64,000 nucleotides of DNA from Thamnaconus septentrionalis (Eukaryota > Chordata > Actinopteri > Tetraodontiformes > Monacanthidae): contig CM020503.1 in the NCBI GenBank assembly GCA_009823395.1, positions 1,573,001 through 1,637,000 of the forward strand, given 5' to 3'. Each line of letters opens with the position of its first letter. The first letter of the stretch is position 1. The position numbers and the translations under genes are program-made. Positions 11,698-24,454 of this stretch are shown here, one piece after another. The notes under the pieces are model-generated. The model was not told the DNA's origin and made no database searches. It saw only the letters and a program-made list of their open reading frames with translations.

Positions 11698-12651
11698 CTT
11701 TTCTGAAATAGGGGGATCAGCCAACAGGCAGTGGTTTGCTGCAGCATTTAAAAATACTGGAATACTAATTTATTAAGTTTACAGAGCAAATATCATATTA
11801 TAAAAGACGGATAGCAATAATAATTGATCAACGCACTGTCTTACAAATGACTGCTAATGCTTTGTTCTGATATGCAACATTTAAAGAGAGGCATTTTTTT
11901 TGTTTTACAATAACCTTGACTTATTTGCACTTGTTAGAATTATTTGATGACAATAGAAAAAAACTAAATACATTTTTTAGGATGTGCTAAACCTGATATT
12001 ACTTGTGTCATCAGCACTGAAATTGAATGTATATATATATATATATTTCACACTGTAATCATATTGCTCATATTATCTTTTTTTTAATTGTTTAACTCAT
12101 CTACGTATTCAACAGCTTTAAAACTGATTTCAATTTGATTGTGATTGCGTCAATAAATTTGGAGTCATACGTATAAAAAAAGTCCATTAAACACTCACTT
12201 TGATTATTTCTGATCTTTTAAATGTTCTAGACTGTGGCATTTGTGTGGAAAAAAAACTTTGAAAGCAGAAATAGTAGATTTCAATGATTTGCAATGAGTG
12301 TGCAGCCTCAGGGAGGAAACTGGGGTTAAGTCAGAGAGGAGGCGTGCCTCCGACGCTCCTTCAATAAAACTCATGAACTATAAAGTTCAATAAATTAATA
12401 AATTAATTTAACATTAAACATTCTTAAACATTAACCTGTTTCATTAAATGCCTTTGTTTGGGCATGACATTACCTTTAACAGACTTTCCTTGCAAATAAT
12501 GCTCTCAATGTAGTTTGAAATCAATATTCAAACTGTGTTTTAATTATAATAGTTAAATATGAAGAGATACTATGACTTAGCCTGAACATGAATGTTATAT
12601 TATTAAAACTCATAAATGTACATGATAGTATTGGTTAGTTTAATCCATCTG

Positions 12652-12691
12652 TGTATGTATTCAGGCAGACTACTCTGCCTGAATACATACA
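12652..12691. repeat. perfect 18-bp inverted repeat (4-nt loop)
   Basis: Left arm 12652-12669 (tgtatgtattcaggcaga) and right arm 12674-12691 are exact reverse complements separated by ctac. It could be a MITE remnant, a replication-slippage palindrome or a small-RNA hairpin. Confidence 0.9.
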
Positions 12692-13169
12692 GAAAATCTA
12701 GTGAAAATTAAGTTTTCAATGGAACAAAGATAAAAAAGAAAAAGAAAAAAAAACTACAGTGGAAAATGCCCTTTGATTGGCTACATATGTGACTGATCAC
12801 ATGACCATCTGATACTTCTTCCTCCATGTGCACTTCCCTTCCCTCGAATGGCCCGGTGTAAACAACTCCTCCTGCTTCTGGCCTGGTTTCGCTCTGTTCC
12901 TGATTAATTTGCTCGGCGTATTTACCCTTTCTGTTGGAAATTCCTCCTTTTTCTTCCTCCTGAGAGCAGCAGGAGTTTGAGAGACAAAAGCCTTCATTGA
13001 TCAGCTCCTTGTTTTTCTCCTGATAGACCAATCAGACTGTATTGGGCTCGACGACTCGGTCGTTAAACCGAGATAAGGAAACATTTGCACACAAACTTGT
13101 AAGTTTTGTTATGTGATGAAACAACACATGTGGGTTTCTGCAACTCTACACCTCTGTGTTCTCTGTCTG

Positions 13170-13403
13170 CGGTTTGGGCTCCGCCCAGCGGTTTTTTTTT
13201 CCTTCCAGGGGAGGGGAGAGCAGTGATTGTGGGTGTGTATCGCTCTCCGCTGTCCCGCCTTTAAGAATGTGAATACTGGAGGGGCGGGAAGAGCTGAAAA
13301 CGTGAGCCCTATAGTGACATCCTCTAGGTGTGGCTGCTCACAGTGTTCAGGAACCGACAGAAAGCGGCCGGTCTAGTTCCTCTGAGGAAGTGAAGCACAA
13401 GAC
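13170..13403 (+). promoter_or_regulatory. trim16: putative trim16 promoter / 5' UTR
   Basis: GC boxes at about 13178-13187 (gctccgccca) and 13281-13288 (ggggcggg) lie within 230 bp of the start codon, in the GC-rich sequence leading into exon 1. No TATA box is visible. Confidence 0.4.
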
Positions 13404-14146
13404 ATGGCAGAGACAGCAGCAGAAACTGCAGCAGAGACGGCGGCAGGAGACACAGCGCTCACCTCCACGCAGCTGCCCTCTGCAGTCTGCTCAGGTGCGC
13501 TGGAGGGAAGCAAGCAGGCGGCCTGTGCTCACTCTGTCTGCGGCTCATGCCTTGCGGACAAAACCAAAGGATGTCCCGAGTGTGCGAGGAGCCCCGACAA
13601 GCCTGAACCGCCCGAGTGCCCCAAACAGAACGGAGTGGGGCACGACACTCCTGTGATCAAGAGCGAAGAGGAGCAGAGCCCAGAACCCAAAACATCTGAG
13701 GAGACCAAGATCCAGGAGGACCTGAAGGAGTCCGAGGACCCCAAGAAGCCCGATGAGGAGAAGAAAGAGATCAAGACGGATGAGGAGGAGAAAAACAGTG
13801 CACAGGAAGAGGTCAAGGAGGAGCCCCTGGGCCCCGACGACGTAGTGTGTGACTCCTGCATCGAGAGTCCCTGCAGGGCCCTCAAGTCCTGCCTCACCTG
13901 CCTGGTGTCCTACTGTGAGGCGCACCTCCGCCCTCACCTGGAGAACCCAAAGTTCAGCAACCACCGGCTGGTGGACCCACTGCGGGACATCGAGAGGCGG
14001 ACCTGCGAGAGCCACAAGTGGCCCCTGGAGTTCTTCTGCAGCGCGGACGCCTGCTGCGTCTGTCAGGACTGTGTGACAGAGGAACACCGGGGCCACAACA
14101 CCATCCCCGTGGTAGAGGCTCGTAGACAGATAGAGGTGAGAAAACC

Positions 14147-14178
<32 letters not shown>

Positions 14179-17100
14179 TTGTAAAAAAAAATATGACACA
14201 GAAAGATGCTTTGTTTTTGTTTTTTGTTGTATTATTAAAATGTTGAGCCTCCTTCAGTTTAAATAAATACATGAATGTGATAAAAGACCATCTCCCTTTT
14301 GAAATTTGACTTCCAAAATCAGCCATCAATAATTTTATCATTATGGATACCAAATTATGTTTAGCCAACAAGTGAGAATGTTTCTTTGAAGCAAGGATAT
14401 TATGCCCAGTGCTCCATCAATATTAGGGTTAAGGCTTGATTTTAGAGGTAAGGTTGACGTTGGATAATGTTGTGGTTAGGCTTCAGTTAAGGGTTTCTGG
14501 AAGAATGTAAAATAAATGGTCAGTCTGAGTCTTCATAAGGATGGAAGAAAACGTGTATGTGTTTGGGACCCCCGGCGCCAGGGGAGAGGGCGATGATATG
14601 CTCCCTTCAGAATGCAACATCCATGTCCCCCAGTGCATCTCTAATTCCTCTAATGCCAATTAGGAGACTAATTCCAACTTAATGTCCACTTTAAAGCCCA
14701 TCAGATCTGGTCTGTGTGACTTGCCAGGGTATTTGCTTGGCTTAGAAACTCAATACTCAAATCTTTTTAGGCCCTCTGACGCACCAAAGTGCCATTCTGA
14801 GTCTCTGTATGATGGATTGTGACCCTTAGGTTCAGCATTCCGGACCAGATTCCTGCAGAGTTCCGAAGGTTTCAAGCCTCCACCTGTTATTTATGGAACA
14901 TGCTGCTCCAAAACCTCAAAGTGGTTCATTTGAAGTGGAGAGCAAACAGTGATAAATGTGAGGCCTGAAATGTCAACAACAGTTTCTGACCTTGTGATGA
15001 TGTGTGTACACACACACATACACACCAGATTCATGATTAACACTAAAAAAAAAAAAAAAATCCATTTGCTATTGATATATTATTTATGAGTGAAAGGGCT
15101 CATAGCCACTGTGGTGGGTTGTTCTTGTTTCAGCCTCAACCCCATATGACAGACAAAGGCCGCAAGAAACAATAGAAACAATGGGCCACCCTCCACATTG
15201 TGTGCAAGAAATCTTGACAACCCTATTTGGTTTAATCTTTGGTTTAGACAGAAGATGGACAGAAGATGAATTTCTCTAATGTATTAGTGTCTAAGTCTTG
15301 GAGGTAAACTCTCTGAAGTGTCTGGGAAATCCAAACAGTCATGTAACAATCAAAAGTCTTGTCTTTACTTGTAGTAATAAGTAATGTAGGATTAGGTTCA
15401 TGGTCGATAAAAGCACTTTTAGCCTTTTATATAAGGTTTATAGCTTCAGGTTATACGCACAATATTCAAAGTTGTGAGTTCTGGTGTCACATTTTGTTAC
15501 CAAAGATAATAAGAGTCAAGTTGTCAAGTTCCAGCCGGCCAGAAGCTTGTCATTTTGACAGGACACTGGCTTTGTGCAAGCTGTTCTGTTTGGTTGTCTT
15601 ACTGGTGGCGTAAGCTGAGTTGTCAACATAAGAAATACTACAAATACCATGTCCTGTCCTACTGTAAAGCAAAACTTTTTGTTTTTTCAAGAAAAATAAT
15701 GTATGATAAAAAAAAAAAAGAAAAAAAAAAGGGGTAGCGGTTCATGCATAGAAGTTTGGAAATGTGTATTTTAAGAAGTTTAACACAACAGTTTAGGATA
15801 AGATTTTAGCAACATAGTTTTGGTGACATACTTCTGTAGGTCATCTGCATATATTTCCAGCTTCAGGCATTGCTTCACAGGAAAAACAAAATTACTTGTA
15901 TATACATTTTTTAATCTAAATATTACAGTCATTTTTGCCATTTCAGATACCAACCCAGTCTCGACCTATCACTAAATGAAATTCCTCGAGCTGTAGGGCT
16001 GTTTACGGAAATCCCACAAAGTAGTAGATCATGTAGATAGGGAGAATGTTCCCCTCTGAGTCTGAGCTGAACTTAAAGGGGGAAAAAAATGCTCCTTATG
16101 TCTTAGCCCAAGAGTCGCCCTGACCTGCCCTAGGAATTCAGACATGAATCTAAAAACAAGTCAATGCTGCAACAAGACAGGAAGCGTGAACCAACAACAG
16201 AGTGGAGGAAACAAGCACATTTTTCCAGAAGAACCACTCCAAATGTTTACAATCTTCCTGACGGTAGTTTGTTTCTTTGTTTCTCGCAGAAAGAGCTCCG
16301 CGAGAAGCAGACGGAGATGGTGAAGACGGTGACAGCAGCGGAGAACGCCATCAACAAACTGCAACTAAACACCGTTTCCATCGAGGTAAACGCATCGTCT
16401 GACGAATATCTGAAATAAGTGCAGGGGTTATGAGTCACAATACTGCTTGACAATTTAGGTAGCGGCTACTATTTTTGGCATGAAACGCCTTCAGCTTTGT
16501 GAGCTGTGAGGTTTCGGACACACCCTCTCCAAAAAACAGGCAGGTTTTCCCCGAGGCGTGGGAGGCATGGTTTGTATTTTCATTGCTAGGATAGTCAGGA
16601 GAAGAGGCGTACGCTTAACAAGCTAACAACTGTATAACATACTCGAGTAACCGGTGGCATTCTGCCAGCGGGGTTGCGGCACCTGTGGTCTCTTGAAAGA
16701 ATCTTAAGTCCACCTGGAAAATGCACCTTTATTTCAAAACAGCTACTTGTAATTGTGTATGTTCCAAAATTGACTTTTTTCTCTACTTATTTGCCTTGAC
16801 CAAAGCCTCTCATCAACTTGGGTCATTGTTTGGCCCTTGTAGTCACTCAATGGTTTAAGAAAGTCAAAATTCCCTTCCCCAGAATTCCGTGACAGAAGTA
16901 CGGGAAGTAATTGAGAGCCAGTTCCAGGAACTGCAGGCAATGGTGGAGAGAGCAAAGCGTGAGGTGACAGAGATCCTGGAGGCTGAGGAGAAGCAGGCCC
17001 TGAAGCAGGCAGAGGGCATCCGGGTCCACCTGGAGCAGAGGTGCACAGAGCTGAAGAAGACTCAGGCGCAAGTGGAGAAGCTCTCAAAAAACAAAAACGA

Positions 17101-19375
17101 TGTGGATTTCTTACAGGTGAGTTCAAGGACGACTTCCCTCTTTTCTTCCCTTACAATGAGCCTACTGTTGAATTATTTTGAAGCATTACAAAGGAAACTA
17201 AAGGATAAAATGGCTGAAGGCTGAATGGCCGGAGACTGACTGATCCTGATCGTGCAAACAAGAGCGTCTACATATTTCTTAGGCGCATTTTCTTTTCTTT
17301 AGGAATACTCCGAGTGGAAGAAAGAAGCCGCGGACATTTCCCTGCCGGGTGTCTACATCGGCCTGATGGACCGCCTGAACTCCCTTAGCCGTGTGATCGT
17401 TGACTCCACAGAGGAGCTGTGCGCCATGCTTGTGTCCTCGTACATTGAGAAAGTCAAAGAGACATGCAAGAACGGTGAGAACAGGGAGGTTGAGATGCGC
17501 AGATAACCTTGAATCCAAGCGTGTTCACACATGTCTGGAATTTCGAGCTTGCGTGTCAGACCTCACCTACATATCGGTATTTAACACCAAACCACCCTCA
17601 CAAACCAGCTGTGATCCCTGTGAGTCACCCTCGCTGTTGCTGACAGCAGCGAGCGTTGAGCTGAAATACCGCACATACAAGTTAGTTGTCAGTGCGGTTG
17701 GGTTCCGAGCACAGGCAGAGGTCGAATGCAAAATACATGTAAAGCATGATGTGACATTGGACAATGAATCATCTTGTGCTTCTTTTTCAGACAAAATGGG
17801 AATAAAGACAACAGTTCATGAGATTGTTGCAGCCAAACACAACTTGTCCATCCCGAACCCAGTGACACATGACGACTTCCTCAAATGTAAGTGAATAAAG
17901 AACACTGGGCCGGGTCAGGACATTTAGAAGCGCTGATGATGTCAGCACATTCCTTGATACCACAAAACAAAGAGGGTCACAGCACCTCGACTCTTGTTTT
18001 TTTTTTTTTTTTTACATTTTTATTCAAGTTAGCGTTGCTTTCACCAGTTCAGATGCAGAAGGCTGGTAAAGACAGGGAGCAGAACATTTCAGTTTCCAAA
18101 TAAATATGAAGTGTTGTAAGATTGAAGAAGAACAACGTGACCCTGAATTGAATAAGCGGGTATAAAATATGGTAAGATTGAAGAACAACATGAAAAATAT
18201 AAAAAACCCACCCACCTGAAGAGCCGCAGCACCGACATTTAATAAGTGGTTCCCATGAGAAAAAGGAAATAAGGAAGCCCAGTTCAACTATGACATCAAC
18301 ACATAGAGAAAGAGTCGCAGGAACACACACAATGTTCTGATTGTTCATTACATGTACACTATTGTGAAGTTAATAACGAAAAACAAACTCAATGAACCAA
18401 CAATGGCAGCATACGACCATTGTCATTCTTCAGATCAGAAGGTTTGCTTCCCATTCCCAACTGACCAGAGGGTCACAAGAGTAACCTGAGATGGTAGAGT
18501 GGAAGGGAGAAGGGAAATCTGACATTTAAAATAACAGAAATAATGGTTTAAATTGTTTTGAATGCCTTCTTACTGTTGAGGACAATGCAATGACATTTGA
18601 AATGTAGTAAAATGAGGGTCTATGTTCATAGCAGTGGCCGTCTTATAAAGGTTGTGGAATCAGATGTACATCTGATGTGCCATCAAAACAACAAGACAGC
18701 TGCAGTTTTGTTTGAGCCACAGCCTGTTGTCTTATGAAAGAGCCTTTTTGATATCGTCTGGCAGATTCCACCAACCTGAGTTTGGACCCAGACACAGCCC
18801 ACAAGTTCTTGCGCCTGACTGGAGAAAACAGGAAAGTGACCAACACCACGCCCTGGCAGCACCCGTATCCCGACGTCCCCGAACGCTTTGAGAACTGGCG
18901 CCAGGTCCTGACCACCGAGAGCTTCTACCTGGGGCGGCACTACTTTGAAGCCGACATTAGCGGCGAGGGCACGCACGTGGGCATCACTTACAAAAGCATC
19001 GACCGCAAAGGCAACGAGAGCAACAGCTGCATCACAGGGAACAACTTCTCCTGGTGTCTCCAGTGGAACGGCCGCAGCTTCTCGGCTTGGCACAGCGACG
19101 TGGAGACGCCTCTGAACACGGAAAAGGTCACCCGTATCGGGATTTACGTGGACTACAGCAGAGGCCTGCTGGCTTTCTATGGCGTAGATGAAACCATGAC
19201 GCTGATCCATGAGTACCAGGCCGAGTTCCTGGAGCCTCTCTACCCGGCGTTCTGGCTCTCAAAGAAGGAGAACATCGTGGCGATAGTGGCACCTGGGGAA
19301 CCATTACGACTCAAAAGCCCCTCCCCTCCCACCTCACCCTCAAACCAGACTCTTGTCCCAAAAACAGGACTTTAG
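13404..19375 (+). CDS. trim16: TRIM16-like B-box / coiled-coil / PRY-SPRY protein
   Basis: Six coding exons: 13404-14135, 16290-16385, 16883-17116, 17303-17474, 17791-17886, 18765-19375. They give 1941 nt and 646 residues. Order: an Ala/Glu/Thr-rich start with ETAA repeats; a Cys/His cluster at 29-60 resembling a degenerate RING; an acidic Glu/Lys linker (~75-145); B-box 1 from C149; B-box 2 from C201; coiled coil in exons 2-4 (245-411); PRY-SPRY in the last exon, with the TRIM16 signatures [31 protein letters not shown] and AFWLSKKEN. Mammalian TRIM16 is a RING-less TRIM with E3 activity, linked to damaged-endomembrane autophagy and stress responses. It is ~564 residues, so this protein is longer at the N-terminus. 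tvp23 follows on the same strand, matching the TRIM16-TVP23 neighbourhood in mammals. The family call is secure; orthologue versus fish paralogue is less so. Confidence 0.92.
14136..16289 (+). other. trim16: trim16 intron 1
   Basis: A 2.15 kb phase-0 intron. A (CA)n tract (14150-14178) starts 14 bp after the donor. A-rich runs sit near 15044-15060 and 15707-15730. Nothing else is recognised. Confidence 0.75.
14150..14178. repeat. (CA)n next to the trim16 exon 1 donor
   Basis: About 14 CA units beginning 14 bp inside intron 1. Confidence 0.95.
17887..18764 (+). other. trim16: trim16 intron 5
   Basis: Phase-1 intron with donor gtaagt and acceptor tctggcag. It includes a T-run (17998-18014) and a small fragment like the SINE tail (about 18138-18167, gtgaccctgaattgaataag followed by cgggtataaaa). 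Confidence 0.7.
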
Positions 19376-19553
19376 AAAATGGTCAAGATTTAGCAACACA
19401 ATATAAAAACTGTCGGGAAATGTCAAGTCAAGCTGTTATTAAAACTGAGTAAATAATAAGTTGTGAATATTTCTGCTTCTTTTGTTCTCCCTCTGTAATG
19501 AGGATTTTTTTTTGTCATACTGTGAAGTTGGGTGTTTTCGTTTCTGTATGCAA

Positions 19554-19559
19554 AATAAA
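19554..19559 (+). promoter_or_regulatory. trim16: candidate poly(A) signal for trim16
   Basis: AATAAA 179 bp after the stop codon in a T/A-rich 3' UTR. Confidence 0.55.
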
Positions 19560-20039
19560 AATTTAAATTGAGAAAAACTCCTATTTGTTATCCGAATTAA
19601 AGTCCTCCCTGTTACATGAACCTAACAGCCTATTTTCCTTCTGATTTTGGGATTGTTTTGCCTGCGCAACTGCTGACAAACTGGAAGTCTACAGAAATAA
19701 TCCTGTTAGGTGGGTATAGGAACTGGAATAAAGTTACTGATTCAAATGCCAAAAACCTAGCTCATCACATAAACGTGTTACATGGTCTGAACAAGTCAGA
19801 ATAGCATTTAATTAGTTAACAGTTTCAAGCTGTTAAAGGAACAAAACAAACCTTTACGCAGCAAAGTGTAGTAATTTGTAAGAAAGGTGTCTAGATAGAA
19901 TTTACTATTGAAAAGAGTGATGTAATCGTGAGAACATCAATAGCATCAAATAATTTAAGTGAAAAGATTTTGAAGGTATTACGCAACAGTTACGTAATGT
20001 AAACGCGCCAATGAAACCTCCTCTTTTGCGTGTGTATAC

Positions 20040-20146
20040 GTTTAACTGCGTTGACGTAACCGTACGTGGCAGAGTTTGGTCACATGATGCTCAGTGTTTC
20101 GAGTGGGAGGAGCATGTAACTAGGAAGTAGCTGCTCAAATTTCAAC
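20040..20146 (+). promoter_or_regulatory. tvp23b: putative tvp23 promoter with CRE-like and E-box motifs
   Basis: TGACGTAA (20052-20059), a CRE/ATF-type site, and TCACATGA (20080-20087), an M-box/E-box as bound by MITF/TFE factors, lie 60-95 bp before the start codon. Motif presence is seen; use is inferred. Confidence 0.4.
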
Positions 20147-22782
<2,636 letters not shown>

Positions 22783-23250
22783 CGTGCAGTATTCTCAATG
22801 TTAATATACCAGCCGGGATTCTTCTTCCAAGTTCCATTTGTAACATGAAACGATGTGTTCTATTTTTAATTTTAAAATAATGTGATTATTTTGACCCTGA
22901 TAGTTTGTTTTTCACAGATAGGTTGTTTTAAATCAGGATGGTCTGATGTCAAATTGGCATGGGCGCAAAGGGCTTCAGATGTTTATCCAGATACCATAGT
23001 TTATAGTCTCGCAGCTATTTCATCATAGCCTATGTTTCCTTTTCTTCTTCCTGGGTCTGTGTGACCCAGGAAGCATCAAAACAATACAAAATGTTTTAAT
23101 TTGTCCGATACTCTCAAATGTAAATGTATAGATATATAAATATGTATGTAAAAAAGTGATGGAGCATTTCTTCTTGTGCTAATACATGTTACATTTTTCC
23201 AAACAGTGTTGACATTTTTAAAAAAAAAATATTGATACAATATTATAAAA

Positions 23251-23293
23251 GATACAATCAGTGAATCGTTGTCAGTGATTCACTGATTGTATC
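23251..23293. repeat. perfect 17-bp inverted repeat (9-nt loop)
   Basis: Arms 23251-23267 (gatacaatcagtgaatc) and 23277-23293 are exact reverse complements. Partial copies of the arm (ATTGATACAAT just before, CACTGATTCAGTG just after) suggest a local duplication history. Confidence 0.9.
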
Positions 23294-23659
23294 ACTGATT
23301 CAGTGCGAGTCCCTCGATTAATACAATTACCATTAATAAAAGTTTTTGTGAAGCAAAGTTCAGTATATTTCATAATATTTAGAGGGCTAACGGGTTGATT
23401 TTTTTTTTCTAAATGTGAAATGTATCCTTTATAAGCCGAAAGCGTTTGTTTTTTTTTTTTTTCTTTCCAATTATCGCAAAGTAGTCACTGTTAAGGCTTC
23501 AGCGCCCCTCTGTGGGTTGTTTCTGTCTTTACATGCCATATGCTAGATTGCTAAACGTTTCAGACGAGCTCTTAACGCGTATAATTCACAGAAATTAATT
23601 CACAGTACTGTAATTTGTCGATTTCAAAAAACAAAAAGTAGTGTAGTAGTAGTGCGTAT

Positions 23660-24075
23660 CAAACCCGGAAGTGAAGTCGCGTCTTCCTGAAATTCATACA
23701 CGTACCGGAAGCTAGATACTCAGAATTCAAAGGAGAAGATAACTTGGATTGATATAGAATGAATAGAAGTTTTATCAACAAGGAAACATTTACAGGCAGT
23801 ATGCATAGACACTAGTTTTATTCTAGCTAGACGCTCGTTTTATTTTAGCTGCCACACGGTCTATAAGAACGTACTGACCATAAAAGACCTTAAAATGTTT
23901 CCATTATTGTGAAACTACCCGGAAACACTTGCATCGCAGCACTGTACAGCTTGCATTGACTTTCGTTAGCCATCCCCGGTGCAGCATCTACTTTGTCATC
24001 GTATGCCTTGAGACCGGTCTGTTGGCCCGTTTAAACCCCCCAACAGCCGTCCGTTGACGGTACGTTTCCTCCGGG
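23660..24075 (+). promoter_or_regulatory. exoc7: putative exoc7 promoter with ETS-type sites
   Basis: CCGGAAGTG at 23665-23673 and ACCGGAAGC at 23704-23712 are ETS/GABP-type sites, typical of housekeeping promoters. Further CCGGAA copies occur near 23919 and inside exon 1. The 5' UTR ends directly at the ATG at 24076. Confidence 0.45.
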
Positions 24076-24373
24076 ATGATTCCGACCGAGGACGCGTCCG
24101 CCCGGAAGCGGGAGATCGAGGAGAAGTTGAAGCAGGTTCGAACGGGGCGGGAGGGGAAGGGAGCGCCATAAACAAAGTGCTTATTTTTTACACAAATAGC
24201 ATACCGTGGCAACATTCAAATGTTTTATCATGAATGTTAAAGTGCTAAAGCTCCCTATCGGCGTGGTGAAAGTGAGTCAATGCGTCAATCCGTGTGTTAC
24301 AGGAGCAGGAGACTCTGTCATTTATCAGAGAAAACCTTGAGAAGAGCGATCAGCTGACCAAGGGCATGGTGCT

Positions 24374-24454
<81 letters not shown>

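Larger units (their letters stand above)
11281..13403. other. fads6-trim16 intergenic region
   Basis: Contains the fads6 3' UTR, a SINE-tail insertion with target-site duplication (11600-11697), an (AT)n tract (12029-12047), AT-rich DNA, a perfect 18-bp hairpin (12652-12691) and the trim16 promoter. No protein gene is seen. Confidence 0.65.
19376..20146. other. trim16-tvp23 intergenic region
   Basis: Holds the trim16 3' UTR and the tvp23 promoter. The open frame at 19616-19804 has no recognisable feature. Confidence 0.6.
22783..24075. other. tvp23-exoc7 intergenic region
   Basis: Contains the tvp23 3' UTR (AATAAA at 23335-23340, 553 bp after the stop), a 10-bp hairpin (23048-23072), a 17-bp perfect hairpin (23251-23293), T-runs and the exoc7 promoter. 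No protein gene is seen. Confidence 0.6.

Noticed and set aside
13545..14177. 210-codon minus-strand frame opposite trim16 exon 1
   Set aside because: GC-rich exon shadow; the plus strand carries the B-box cysteines and intact splicing.
23502..23515. GCGCCCCTCTGTGG as a CTCF site
   Set aside because: Two mismatches to the core at key positions; too weak to call.
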